Shown here: positions 1 through 8,622 of the stretch, in pieces
Position numbering within the stretch: the stretch's first letter is position 1
Layout of the letters: the number at the start of each line of letters is the position of its first letter
Origin: an uncultured Lachnospiraceae bacterium
GTDB lineage: Bacteria > Bacillota > Clostridia > Lachnospirales > Lachnospiraceae
Assembly: GCA_910588875.1 (NCBI GenBank)
Contig: CAJURT010000004.1
Location: 74,952 to 138,951 of the forward strand
DNA length: 64,000 nucleotides
Direction: 5' to 3'
Program-made: the position numbers and the translations under genes
The notes under the pieces: generated by a model
What the model was told of the DNA's origin: nothing
Database searches by the model: none
The model's input: the letters and a program-made list of their open reading frames with translations, nothing else

Positions 1-98
1 CCTGCGGTCTGGACATTCACCATATTGTTACTGATAACGTTTAAATTCCTGCTTTGAGTCAGCATACCAGATGTCAGATTATAAAAACCCTGATACAT
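1..98 (-). CDS. Flagellar rod/hook protein, FlgF/FlgG type (partial)
   Basis: Only about the first 32 codons are present; the gene runs off the low-coordinate edge. The N-terminus (MYQGFYNLTSGMLTQ, then an SNNMVNVQT stretch) is the helix and N-x-x-N motif shared by flagellar rod and hook proteins. The length and middle domain that would separate FlgF from FlgG are outside the window. I chose the ATG ending at 98 because AGGAGG lies about 8 nt upstream; the in-frame ATG two codons earlier would abut that site. It follows fliA on the same strand, so it is probably the next gene of the flagellar operon. Confidence 0.8.
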   Translation of the reverse strand, partial: MYQGFYNLTSGMLTQSRNLNVISNNMVNVQTA

Positions 99-180
99 GC
101 CCATCTCCTCCTTTCAGCCTGAAACGCCCGGCACATCGCATCCTGCCGCAGCGCTCTTCCCTTATGGTCCCATAACTCAT

Positions 181-951
181 TTATCGGTAATTGCTCATAT
201 ATGCTTTTAGCTTCCGTATAGCCGAACTGTGGATCTGTGAAATCCGCGGCTCACTGACCTTTAAAACCTGGGCAATCTGCCCCATATTCAGTTCTTCCAC
301 ATAATACAGGGAAACCACCAGCTTTTCTTTTTCCTTCAGGCTTTCAATCGCCTCTGCCAGTACCTGGCGGGACTCACCTTTTAAAAATGCCTTCTCTGGC
401 TGAGAGTCCGGATCCCCGCTGGAAAGCTGCAATGACTGATGCTCCCCCTCATCATCGGTTATCATATCCAGGGAAAGCACATTCATCATAACGCTCATCC
501 GTTGGAGTTTGCGGTATTTGCGGATATCCATCCCCATAAAGTCCGCAGTCTCCTCGTCTGAGGGCAGATGCCCCAGCGTCCTCTCCAGAGCCGTCCGGGC
601 ATCCTCCATAGCTTTCACCTGCTTGCGGAAATCTCTGGGCATCCAGTCATTCTTGCGAACCAGGTCTATGATCATCCCACGGATTCTCCGGGAAATAAAA
701 GTCTCAAACTTATTATCCCGCTCCGGGTCGTATCTGTCAATACCTTTCATGATGGCAATCACGCCTTCATTGATAATATCTTCCATCTGGAGGGTTCCTG
801 CATAAACGCTGCGCATCTGCATGGCAATCGTTTTGACTATGTAGAGGTGGCGGAGGGTCAAGGCCTGCTTTACCTCCAGCTTTCCCTCTTTCCGGTACAT
901 CTCCAGTAACTCTTCATTCGTCTTCTCTTCCAGATAATCTGTGGGCAGCAT
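181..951 (-). CDS. fliA: Flagellar sigma factor sigma-28 (FliA/SigD)
   Basis: Sigma-70 family factor of about 256 residues that directs RNA polymerase to late flagellar and chemotaxis promoters. Region 2 is visible (DIINEGVIAIMKGIDRYDP, then FETFISRRIRGMIIDLVRK), followed by the region 3 segment with WMPRDFRKQ and a C-terminal region 4 helix-turn-helix (LNMGQIAQVLKVSEPRISQI). The first in-frame start is a GTG overlapping AGGAGG, so I prefer the ATG four codons later (MLPTDYLEEK), 11 nt from that site. It directly follows flhA with no flhF, flhG or che genes between, unlike many Clostridia. A promoter with a sigma-28-like -10 is seen upstream of the FliD-like gene in this window. Confidence 0.93.
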   Translation of the reverse strand: MLPTDYLEEKTNEELLEMYRKEGKLEVKQALTLRHLYIVKTIAMQMRSVYAGTLQMEDIINEGVIAIMKGIDRYDPERDNKFETFISRRIRGMIIDLVRKNDWMPRDFRKQVKAMEDARTALERTLGHLPSDEETADFMGMDIRKYRKLQRMSVMMNVLSLDMITDDEGEHQSLQLSSGDPDSQPEKAFLKGESRQVLAEAIESLKEKEKLVVSLYYVEELNMGQIAQVLKVSEPRISQIHSSAIRKLKAYMSNYR

Positions 952-977
952 CCTTTGCGTCACCTCCTTTGAACCGC

Positions 978-3122
978 TCAGGCGCCTTTTCTACCCGTAT
1001 TATCAAGGGTCAGGCTGCCAATAGACTGAATCTGGACGTTGTTGGATATTTCATTAAAGGACAGGACCCGCACGTTGGGGTAAAACTGGTCAATCAGCCG
1101 GTAAAAATGAACCCGCATCACCTGGGATGTCAAAATCACCGGGTTTTGGGAAAGCCCGTTAAATTTCTTGAGTTGAACCGTGACCTGGTTGATCAGGCTC
1201 TGGAGCACATCCGGGCTCAGGGCAAGATAATAGCCCCTTTCCCCTTTGGAAAGGCACCCCACCATCGTCCTCTCCAATTCGGCATCCATAGTGATCACCT
1301 TCATGCTGCCGTCCTCACAGTACATGCGGGTAATCGTGCGCTTCAGTGCGGCACGGATATTCTCAATCATGCCGTCCACATCTTTGACCGGCAGCCCTGT
1401 GTCGGATATCGTCTCGATAATGGTCTCAATAATCGTCTCCAGATCCTTGATGGGAACCCCTTCCTTTAGCAGGCTGGTCAGGATCTTCTGGAACATGCTG
1501 TAGCTGATCACATTCGGGAATGCCTCCTCCACCAGTTCCGGGGAAGTCTTCTTGATATTGTCCACCAGATGGATCACTTCCTGCCTGGTGATCAATTCAT
1601 GGGCATGCTGCCTCACCACCTCGGATAAATGGGTCACCAGCACAGACAGGGGGTCAATAACCGTATAGCCGTAAATCTCCGCCAACTCCCTGTTCTCCGG
1701 CCGGATCCAGCGGCTGGGGATGCCGTAAGCCGGCTCAATGGTCTCGATACCGTCAATCTCCTTTTCCGGGTTTTCCGGCTCCAGGGCCAGGTAATAGTCC
1801 ACCAGGATCTCTCCCTTGGCCACCTCTTCACCCTTGATCTTAATACAGTACTGGTTCGTATTCAAACCGGAACTGTCCCTAAGACGGATCGAGGGAATGA
1901 CAAAACCCATATCCTGTGCATATTGCCGCCGGAATATAATAATCCGGTTAATCAGCCGTCCTCCCACCGATTCATCCACCAGGGGAATCAGGCTATAGCC
2001 AAATTCCATCTCAATTGCCTCCACCGAAAGCAGGGTGTAGACATTGTTGACATCTTTAAAATACTCCTCCTCGCTGACGGGCCTTGATGCCTCTTCCTGG
2101 GCTTCCTCCTGGGCCGCCTCCGGCGCCATCCCAGGTTCTGCCGGCGCCCCGAATGCCCCGGCCAAAGCCAGGCCAGGCTCTGCCTTCAGGCGCCTTGACA
2201 GATAATAGCCCCCTCCGATCAGCCCCACCGAGATAATCAGCAGCTGGATTACCGGCATCCCGGGGATCACGGCCAGAACGGCAATCACGATGCCGCTGAT
2301 CATAATCGCTGTGGGCTGCCCCATAAACTGCTTTGATACATCCTCATTCAGGCTGCCCTCTGACACTGCCCGGGTAACAATCATGCCCGTAGCCGTGGAG
2401 ATCAGCAGAGACGGGATCTGGCCTACCAGGCCGTCACCTACCGTGGCAATGGAATAGGTGTTCAATACATCGCCAATGGTTCCGCCTCCCTGCACGATAC
2501 CAATAATGCTTCCGCCGATCAGGTTAATGGCTGTTGTGATCAGGGACATCACGGAATCACCCTTAACGATCTTGGTGGCACCATCCATGGAACCATAAAA
2601 ATCTGCTTCCCGCTGGATCTTCTCACGCCGGATCTTTGCCTGCTGTTCATTGATCAGGCCGGAATTTAAGTCAGCGTCAATGGCCATCTGCTTACCGGGC
2701 ATAGCGTCCAGGGTAAACCTTGCAGCCACCTCGGACACACGCTCGGCGCCTTTGGTGATAACGATAAACTGCATCAACACGATAATCATGTAAATGATCA
2801 GTCCTACCACCACGTTCCCCTGGAGCACGAAATCACCAAATGCCTTGATGACCTGCCCGGAAGAACCGGAATTTGTCAGGATGTTCCTGGTAGTGGACAC
2901 ATTAATCCCTAATCGGAACAATGTGGTGATCAGCAGCAATGACGGAAATATGGAAAACTCCAGCGGTTCCCGGATGGTCATTGTGGTGACCAGTATCATC
3001 ATGGAAAGGGACATATTGATGATAATGGCCACATCCACCAAGGCCGCCGGCAGTGGTATAATCAATAACAGGATTACGGTAAGCACAAACAGTACTACCG
3101 AATAACTCAGCATCTTCTTCAT
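978..3122 (-). CDS. flhA: Flagellar export gate protein FlhA
   Basis: Inner-membrane component of the flagellar type III export gate that forms the cytoplasmic nonameric ring docking export substrates and chaperones. The N-terminal half has about eight membrane segments with the FHIPEP-family loop (PGKQMAIDADLNSGLI, residues about 145-165). The C-terminal half is the soluble domain. Length of about 714 residues is usual. A linker near residues 325-350 is rich in Ala, Glu and Gln. An upstream ATG (MEFF) exists, but GGAG lies 6 nt before the fifth codon, so I start at MKKMLSYSVV. The gene follows flhB by 41 nt and precedes fliA by 26 nt. Confidence 0.95.
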   Translation of the reverse strand: MKKMLSYSVVLFVLTVILLLIIPLPAALVDVAIIINMSLSMMILVTTMTIREPLEFSIFPSLLLITTLFRLGINVSTTRNILTNSGSSGQVIKAFGDFVLQGNVVVGLIIYMIIVLMQFIVITKGAERVSEVAARFTLDAMPGKQMAIDADLNSGLINEQQAKIRREKIQREADFYGSMDGATKIVKGDSVMSLITTAINLIGGSIIGIVQGGGTIGDVLNTYSIATVGDGLVGQIPSLLISTATGMIVTRAVSEGSLNEDVSKQFMGQPTAIMISGIVIAVLAVIPGMPVIQLLIISVGLIGGGYYLSRRLKAEPGLALAGAFGAPAEPGMAPEAAQEEAQEEASRPVSEEEYFKDVNNVYTLLSVEAIEMEFGYSLIPLVDESVGGRLINRIIIFRRQYAQDMGFVIPSIRLRDSSGLNTNQYCIKIKGEEVAKGEILVDYYLALEPENPEKEIDGIETIEPAYGIPSRWIRPENRELAEIYGYTVIDPLSVLVTHLSEVVRQHAHELITRQEVIHLVDNIKKTSPELVEEAFPNVISYSMFQKILTSLLKEGVPIKDLETIIETIIETISDTGLPVKDVDGMIENIRAALKRTITRMYCEDGSMKVITMDAELERTMVGCLSKGERGYYLALSPDVLQSLINQVTVQLKKFNGLSQNPVILTSQVMRVHFYRLIDQFYPNVRVLSFNEISNNVQIQSIGSLTLDNTGRKGA

Positions 3123-3163
3123 GAAAAACTCCATCCATATGATATAGAATCAAATCAGCCCCA

Positions 3164-4237
3164 TCACCGGAGCATATCCTCCCTGTGGCTCTCCCGGTAA
3201 ATATACACCAGAATCTCTGCCACCGCCCCATAAAACTCTGCCGGGATCTCCCGGTCCAGTTCACAGGAAGCATAGAGAGCCCTCGCCAAAGGCCGGTTCT
3301 CTATCACATACACCCCGTTCTCCTCACCGACACGCACGATCCGCAATGCCAGTTCGTCCTGCCCCTTGGCAAGGACCACGGGCGCCCCGTTCTTCTCAGG
3401 GTCATATTTTAATGCCACGGCAAAATGGGTCGGGTTCCTCACGATCACATCTGCCTCGGGAACTTTCTGCATCATACGGCTCATCGCCATCTGGCGCTGC
3501 AGCCTGCGGATCCTTCCCTTTATCTCCGGATTTCCTTCCGTGTTCTTATACTCGTCCTTTACCTCCTGCTTGGTCATCTTCAGGTTGTTTTCATAATCCC
3601 ACCGCTGGTAAAGGTAATCAAAAAAGGCAACCACCGCAAATGCCACACAAACCTTCACCACCAGTTCAAATACCAGCTGGAGCATCCGGATTGCGGAGGT
3701 ATAAGCCTGCATATCCAGCATCTGCGATACTTCGATCAGATCCGTCTTCAGCAGATTCACCAAAAGGACTACCAGCAACGCGATCTTGATCAGGTTTTTG
3801 GCCAGATCCACCAGTTTCTTGATGCCGAACATCTTCTTGATCCCGTTTATTGGGTTCATCTTGCTGAATTTCGGGCGGAGAGACTGGAAGCTGACATTAA
3901 AGCGCGTCTGGACTCCATGGGCAATGATCCCCAAAACCATGGAAGCCAGAAGAACCGGCATTGCACACTTGATAACTGCCACCACCATGTATATATAGAT
4001 ATGAGGTGAAGTGCCCAACGGATTCTCATTTCCCACTGCGCTAAAAAAATAAACCATACAATCCCGTATGGTCTCATACAGGAGCGGAAGCAGCAGCCTC
4101 AGTATACAGAATACGCCGAACAGCATCACTACCGTAACGGCATCCCTGCTCTGGAATACATTTCCTTCCTTGCGGGCATCCTTCCGCCGTTTACTGGTAG
4201 GTTTTTCGGTCTTCTCCTGTCCGTTGGACTCCGCCAA
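3164..4237 (-). CDS. flhB: Flagellar export switch protein FlhB
   Basis: Export-gate protein that switches substrate specificity from rod/hook to filament type after self-cleavage. Four membrane segments lie in the first about 210 residues, followed by the cytoplasmic domain with the autocleavage motif NPTH (in VIVRNPTHFAVALKY) and the conserved C-terminal segment RPLARALY. The N-terminus EKTEKPTSKRRKDARKEGNV is typical. Two GTG codons lie directly after GGGAG; a TTG 8 nt downstream of that site (reading AESNGQEK) is better spaced and is chosen here. It lies between fliR and flhA in the conserved export-gate order. Confidence 0.93.
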   Translation of the reverse strand: MAESNGQEKTEKPTSKRRKDARKEGNVFQSRDAVTVVMLFGVFCILRLLLPLLYETIRDCMVYFFSAVGNENPLGTSPHIYIYMVVAVIKCAMPVLLASMVLGIIAHGVQTRFNVSFQSLRPKFSKMNPINGIKKMFGIKKLVDLAKNLIKIALLVVLLVNLLKTDLIEVSQMLDMQAYTSAIRMLQLVFELVVKVCVAFAVVAFFDYLYQRWDYENNLKMTKQEVKDEYKNTEGNPEIKGRIRRLQRQMAMSRMMQKVPEADVIVRNPTHFAVALKYDPEKNGAPVVLAKGQDELALRIVRVGEENGVYVIENRPLARALYASCELDREIPAEFYGAVAEILVYIYRESHREDMLR

Positions 4238-4295
4238 TTCCACCACTCCCTTCTGTCATCCAAACCAGCCCCGCGCCAATGCTGCTGCCGGGAAC

Positions 4296-5048
4296 CTATG
4301 CCATCAGGGCAAGCAGGCGCTGCATATAGAGGAACATGTTGTCAATCATCACATAGAGCCGTGCTGCCATGGGGCTGAAAAGGTATACCAGCATCATAAG
4401 CCCCACCAGGATCTTGATCTGGAAATTAATAGCGAACACATTGATCTGGGGAATCATCCTCATCAGGATCCCCGCTGCCGCCTCCGTCACCAGTTCCATG
4501 GCCACCAAAGGAAAAGCAAACTGGAACCCGGTCGCCACACAGGTGCGGAAAATCTCCAGCATCAGCTGTGAAAGTTCCGGCCGGATCACCACCTCCCCAA
4601 AGGGAATCAGCCTGGCCGAAGAAAAAAACAAGGCGATCAGCCGCACATGCCCGTCTACTGCAAGGAATACCATGGCCAGGAAGGCATAGTAAAGGCCGGA
4701 AGTAATGGTCATCTGTGTATTGTACTGCGGGTCGTATACCTGAGCCATGGAAAGCCCCATGGTATGGTCCATAATCGCGGATGCGAACCGGACTATGGAA
4801 AAGGTAAGTTCCATAGAAAACCCTAACACGAAACCTACCATCAACTCTTTTACAAGCATAACGCCATATTCTACCATATTGGCCGGATAATGGCTCAGCA
4901 CACCATCCGTTCCCACATACAGCATTAAGGACAGCAGAAAAATCAGCGATCCTTTTGCCATCCTCGGGAAATTGGTCCTTCCGAAAATCGGATTAAAAGC
5001 AATGGCTCCGCTCATCCGCATAAAAATCAGGGCAAACAGGATAAACAT
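4296..5048 (-). CDS. fliR: Flagellar export gate protein FliR
   Basis: Membrane component of the export gate that assembles with FliP and FliQ. About 250 residues, very hydrophobic, with the family features RMSGAIAFNPIFGR near the N-terminus and a conserved amphipathic C-terminal part. The start is fixed by an in-frame TAA two codons upstream and lies 6 nt after the fliQ stop. The gene order fliP-fliQ-fliR-flhB-flhA is intact here. Confidence 0.92.
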   Translation of the reverse strand: MFILFALIFMRMSGAIAFNPIFGRTNFPRMAKGSLIFLLSLMLYVGTDGVLSHYPANMVEYGVMLVKELMVGFVLGFSMELTFSIVRFASAIMDHTMGLSMAQVYDPQYNTQMTITSGLYYAFLAMVFLAVDGHVRLIALFFSSARLIPFGEVVIRPELSQLMLEIFRTCVATGFQFAFPLVAMELVTEAAAGILMRMIPQINVFAINFQIKILVGLMMLVYLFSPMAARLYVMIDNMFLYMQRLLALMA

Positions 5049-5054
5049 GGGTTA

Positions 5055-5315
5055 TCAGCCCCCTATATAGGACATCATGAGCCTGGTGAAGTCCTGCAGC
5101 ATAGCCAGGATTGTACTTCCTAAAAACCCCATCACTGCCAGAATCGAAAGGAACTTCGGCACGAAAGTGAGGGTCTGCTCATTGATCTGGGTTGCTGCCT
5201 GGAAAATTGCAATCAGCACACCCACGATCATACTGATCAGAAGGAACGGCATGGTGAGCCGCACTGCCAGCTGGAATGTCTGGTACAAAATATCCATAAT
5301 CTGCAGATCCGACAT
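5055..5315 (-). CDS. fliQ: Flagellar export gate protein FliQ
   Basis: Small gate subunit of 86 residues with two membrane helices around a polar loop (GVLIAIFQAATQINEQTLTFVPK is the family signature; LTFVPK marks its end). It packs around the FliP/FliR core of the export gate. It sits between fliP (33 nt upstream) and fliR (6 nt downstream), and its length matches the family exactly. Confidence 0.94.
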   Translation of the reverse strand: MSDLQIMDILYQTFQLAVRLTMPFLLISMIVGVLIAIFQAATQINEQTLTFVPKFLSILAVMGFLGSTILAMLQDFTRLMMSYIGG

Positions 5316-5348
5316 TGTTCTGCTCTCCTCTCTACCTGGGATGCCCTC

Positions 5349-6005
5349 CTATCGGAAACTCGTAACAATACTGGAAAACAGGAGTTCCCATCCGTCCACT
5401 GTCACAAAAAGCAATAGTTTAAAGGGCAGGGAAATCATAGCCGGAGGCAGCATTACCATACCCATGGACATCAGTGTTGTGGATACGATAATATCCACCA
5501 GCAGAAACGGCAGATAAATCAGGAAGCCTGCCGTGAACCCTGCTTTCAGTTCACTGGTCATGAAAGCCGGGACAACCACGGTCAGAGGATAATCCTCCGG
5601 GTTCTCCGGAACTTCCACGCCGGACATCCTGACGAATGTCTCCATGGTATTCACCTCCGTATTCCGGAGCATGAATTCCTTCAGGGGAACCACCATCCGC
5701 TCCAGAGCCTCCTCCTGGGAGATCTCCTCACGGACATAGGGCTGGTAAGCCTCCTCATTGATACGGCTGATAACCGGGCTCATAATATATAATGTCAGGA
5801 ACATGGCAATGCCCACCAATACCATGTTCGGCGGCGCCTGCTGGACACCCATGGCATTCCTCGTAAAAGACAGTATGATGATCGTCCTGGTAAAGGAGGT
5901 CATCATAATAACAATCGAAGGGAGCAATGCCGCAAAGGTAATCAAAAATATCAGTTCCAGGGCAGGGACGTTCCCGCCATTCAACTGTGTAAGAAGGTCA
6001 TTCAT
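5349..6005 (-). CDS. fliP: Flagellar export gate protein FliP
   Basis: Core pore-forming subunit of the export gate, about 218 residues. Family motifs are TSFTRTIIILSFTRNAMG with PPNMVLVG in the first part and FLIYLPFLLVDIIVSTTLMS near the end. The start MNDLL overlaps the fliO stop in an ATGA arrangement with GGGAGGGAAAG upstream, suggesting coupled translation; a longer reading (MGGKAMND) would overlap fliO further and lacks a site. FliP proteins of proteobacteria often have a cleaved signal; this one begins with a short hydrophilic lead instead. Confidence 0.95.
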   Translation of the reverse strand: MNDLLTQLNGGNVPALELIFLITFAALLPSIVIMMTSFTRTIIILSFTRNAMGVQQAPPNMVLVGIAMFLTLYIMSPVISRINEEAYQPYVREEISQEEALERMVVPLKEFMLRNTEVNTMETFVRMSGVEVPENPEDYPLTVVVPAFMTSELKAGFTAGFLIYLPFLLVDIIVSTTLMSMGMVMLPPAMISLPFKLLLFVTVDGWELLFSSIVTSFR

Positions 6006-6349
6006 CGCTTTCCCTCCCATTTATCCCGATGCTGCTTAAGAAATTCCCGGAAAGGAAGCTGTGTCCCGGAAGGCATCTCCGGCGGCTTTGGCGCCTTAAA
6101 ATCTCCTTCCACCTCAGACAGAAGCTGGATCCCAGCCGGGCTGACGCCCACCAGAAAATGCTTCTCCCCCACCTTCATAAGCAGGATCCTCCGGTCCTGC
6201 CCTACCTGAAGCTGCTCGATTAGTTCTATATTGCCGGAACCGGCGGTCCTCACTGCCCACTGCTTTCCAAGCAGGCGGCTGCACCACCAGGCCATCACCA
6301 AAACAATTACAACCGTCAGCACAGCGCGAAATATCGTCAGTTCTTCCAT
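6002..6349 (-). CDS. fliO: Flagellar biosynthesis protein FliO
   Basis: Small bitopic membrane protein that helps assemble FliP into the gate. About 115 residues: one membrane helix (FRAVLTVVIVLVMAWWCSRLL region) followed by a soluble domain with the FliO-type segment DRRILLMKVGEKHFLVGVS. Chosen start is the ATG one nucleotide after the fliY stop. A longer reading into fliY is possible but would overlap by over 50 nt. The C-terminus is short and basic. Confidence 0.88.
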   Translation of the reverse strand: MEELTIFRAVLTVVIVLVMAWWCSRLLGKQWAVRTAGSGNIELIEQLQVGQDRRILLMKVGEKHFLVGVSPAGIQLLSEVEGDFKAPKPPEMPSGTQLPFREFLKQHRDKWEGKR

Positions 6350-6350
6350 C

Positions 6351-7658
6351 TTATAAGCTTTCCGGATGCAGTTCCCTTGATACAATCTCTGTAATACGGA
6401 TACCAAAGTTATCCTCTACGACCACGATGTCGCCCCTGGCAATACACTGTCCGTTGACAAACAGGTCTACCTGTTCACCGGCCATCTTGTCAAGGACTAC
6501 CAAAGTACCCTGGGTAAACTCCAGGATATCTTTCACCAGCCTCTTGGTTCTTCCGATCTCCACCGAAAGTTCCAGGGGCACCTTCATCAGCATCTCCTGG
6601 TTTGCCTTATCCTCTTCCCCGTCTCCCTCATCTCCCTGCATCTGCTGGGAAGTAAGAGGCCGGATAATCGAACTGCCCGTATTGGAAGGCGCCGCTTCAT
6701 GAGGCTTGGAAGACTTCATCATCTCCATCATCTGCATCTGTGTCTGCTGCATCTGGTTGAGAAGCTGAAGCATCATAGGATCCATCCCCATAGGCGGATA
6801 GGCATAATACGGCGGCTGCGCACCTGCCGCTGCCGGATCTTGCTGCATAGGTGCTGCCTGCGGCATCGGTGCAGGCGCTGGCTGCGGTGCTGGCGCTGGC
6901 TGCGGCGCGGGCGTCGGCTGTGGTGCAGGCGCTGGCTGCGGTGCTGGCGCTGGCTGCGGCTGTGGAACAGGCGCTGGCTGCGGTGCAGGCTCAGGCTGCG
7001 GTGTCGGCGCAGGCTCCGGTGCAGGCGCAGGCTCCGGTGCAGGCGCAGATTCCGGTTCTCCCAGGGAATCCGCGAAGGGCTCCAAAAGCCTCTTTGCCAG
7101 TTTCACCGGCATCAGGTTCATGAACTCACTGTTGAGTTTCCCCTCAATCTCCAACCGGAAGCGGACGATTACCATGCCGCTCTCTTCCGTAAAATATTTA
7201 TTCTTAAACTCTTCTGGTTCTCCCACCTCAAAAGACTTCGGTGTGGATATATTTACAACGGTACCCAAAAATTCCGACAGAGCCGTAGCGGAGGACCCCA
7301 TCATTTGGTTCATAACCTCGCAGATGGCACTGATATACAGTTCATCCATCATCTCAAATGCCTCTGCCGGCGGTTCCTCACCCATCATGGTTCCCACAAT
7401 GATCCGGATATCTTCTTTCCGGAACATCATGATATTCTTGCCGTCTAATCCTTCTACATAATCAATCTCAACACCGATTGCAGGCTCTAAGCGTTTGAAC
7501 TCAAATTCCTCACGCGTCTGAACCAGCACGACCGGTGTGGTAATATTCACCTTTGTGCCCAGCATCGTGGAAACTGCTGTTGCCGAAGCCCCAAGGCTGA
7601 TATTCATAATCTCGCCTATGGCGTCCAGTTCCATCTCATTAAAGCTGCTAGCGCCCAT
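6351..7658 (-). CDS. fliY: Flagellar switch protein FliY (CheC-like plus FliN domain)
   Basis: Switch-complex protein of Firmicutes type, 435 residues. Residues about 1-195 are CheC-like, with two copies of the phosphatase-type E-x-x-N helix (GEIMNISLG and CEVMNQMMG), so CheY-P dephosphorylation is likely retained. Residues about 200-275 are a Pro/Ala/Gln/Glu repeat linker. The last about 80 residues are a FliN/SpoA domain (LELSVEIGRTKRLVKDIL). The family has a CheY-P binding segment in some species; I do not see a clear one. It follows flgC and abuts fliO by 1 nt. With no cheC, cheX or cheZ in the window, this is the only visible candidate CheY-P phosphatase. Confidence 0.93.
   Translation of the reverse strand: MGASSFNEMELDAIGEIMNISLGASATAVSTMLGTKVNITTPVVLVQTREEFEFKRLEPAIGVEIDYVEGLDGKNIMMFRKEDIRIIVGTMMGEEPPAEAFEMMDELYISAICEVMNQMMGSSATALSEFLGTVVNISTPKSFEVGEPEEFKNKYFTEESGMVIVRFRLEIEGKLNSEFMNLMPVKLAKRLLEPFADSLGEPESAPAPEPAPAPEPAPTPQPEPAPQPAPVPQPQPAPAPQPAPAPQPTPAPQPAPAPQPAPAPMPQAAPMQQDPAAAGAQPPYYAYPPMGMDPMMLQLLNQMQQTQMQMMEMMKSSKPHEAAPSNTGSSIIRPLTSQQMQGDEGDGEEDKANQEMLMKVPLELSVEIGRTKRLVKDILEFTQGTLVVLDKMAGEQVDLFVNGQCIARGDIVVVEDNFGIRITEIVSRELHPESL
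6850..7056 (-). repeat. Pro-Ala-Gln/Glu coding repeat inside fliY
   Basis: Low-complexity tract in the fliY linker. It encodes about 70 residues of alternating PAPQ, PAPE and PQPA units. At DNA level the plus strand shows many near copies of a GCTGCGGTGCTGGC-like unit, so the tract could change length by slippage. It is in frame throughout. Confidence 0.85.
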
Positions 7659-7700
7659 TTCTCAATCTCCTTTTATCCAAATTTTCCTATGCGCGGAACG

Positions 7701-8150
7701 TTATTTTCCAATTTCCAGCGCTTTCTGCGCCATCAGCTTCATTGCATTCAATGCCGTAACATTGGCCTCATAAGATCTGGTGGCAGACATGCTGTCCACC
7801 GTCTCCTTCAGAAGATCCACATTGGGCAGGGTAACAAAACCATTCTCATCCGCATCCGGATGCCCTGGATTATACACCTGTTTCATCTCCCGGTCATCCT
7901 CAATGATTCCCGCAACCCGGACGCCTGCATTCCTGCCAGAAAATCCTTTTCCCGCAGAAGCATTGCGCAGCGCCTCACGGAAAGAATTCGCCCCATAACT
8001 CTCAAAGAGCACATCCTTTCTGCGGTATGCGCCACCCCCTTCTGTCCTGGTGGTGTCGATATTGGCAATATTTTCTGCTGCAATATCCATACGGACACGT
8101 TGAGCGCTCAAAGCAGATGCACTGATGTCAAATGAACTCAAAAATGCCAT
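7701..8150 (-). CDS. flgC: Flagellar proximal rod protein FlgC
   Basis: Rod protein of 149 residues. The N-terminus has SALSAQRVRMDIAAENIANI with DTTRTEGG, and the C-terminus has the heptad segment ending YEANVTALNAMKLMAQKALE, both diagnostic of FlgC rather than FlgB. In most Firmicutes flgC follows flgB and precedes fliE. Here it sits about 13 kb downstream, between cheY and fliY, while flgB and fliE are adjacent. The ORF looks intact and has a good ribosome site, so it should still supply the rod protein. Confidence 0.93.
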   Translation of the reverse strand: MAFLSSFDISASALSAQRVRMDIAAENIANIDTTRTEGGGAYRRKDVLFESYGANSFREALRNASAGKGFSGRNAGVRVAGIIEDDREMKQVYNPGHPDADENGFVTLPNVDLLKETVDSMSATRSYEANVTALNAMKLMAQKALEIGK

Positions 8151-8172
8151 CTCTCATTCCTCCTGCCCGGGA

Positions 8173-8535
8173 TCAGCCCCCTAAAATTGCCTGTGCGGTC
8201 TGAACAATACGTTCAGCATTAAACGGTTTTACAATAAAATCCCTGGCGCCGGACTTGATGGCATCCACCACCATGCCCTCCTGCCCCATAGCCGTACACA
8301 TCACAATCTTGGCATTGGGATCATCCTCCCGGATCTTCTTAAGAGCCTGCAAGCCGTCCATGTTCGGCATGGTAATGTCCATGAACACCATATCCGGCTT
8401 CTCCTCTGCATACTTTTTCACTGCCTCCGCCCCGTCCTGAGCCTCTATAATATTATCATAGCCGCTTTTCGTCAAGGCATTCTTTACCATCATTCTCATA
8501 AATGCAGCGTCATCAACCAACATAATTTTAGGCAT
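8173..8535 (-). CDS. cheY: Chemotaxis response regulator CheY
   Basis: Single-domain receiver of 120 residues. The acidic pair D8/D9, phospho-acceptor D53 (in MDITMPNMDG), switch residue T81 and K103 (in IVKPF) are all present. When phosphorylated by CheA it should bind the switch (FliM/FliY) and alter rotation. It is the only chemotaxis signalling gene in the window; cheA, cheW, cheB, cheR and receptors must be elsewhere if present. The 87-nt gap from fliM contains a TTGCTG/TATTAT pair with an 18-nt spacer that could be a weak internal promoter. Confidence 0.95.
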   Translation of the reverse strand: MPKIMLVDDAAFMRMMVKNALTKSGYDNIIEAQDGAEAVKKYAEEKPDMVFMDITMPNMDGLQALKKIREDDPNAKIVMCTAMGQEGMVVDAIKSGARDFIVKPFNAERIVQTAQAILGG

Positions 8536-8622
8536 TGTGTTCCCCTCTCTTCTTTAAAAAATAATAATATGTGATGTTGCCATATATCAGCAACCTCTTA
8601 CCCTATTTTACTGGCATGTCAC

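Noticed and set aside
6850..7056. Regularly spaced short repeats that could suggest a CRISPR-like array
   Set aside because: The repeats are in frame, have no spacers and encode the fliY linker.
6699..7448. Long plus-strand reading frame rich in Arg, Leu and His opposite fliY
   Set aside because: It is the antisense of the Pro/Ala repeat linker; composition comes from the repeat and there is no ribosome site.
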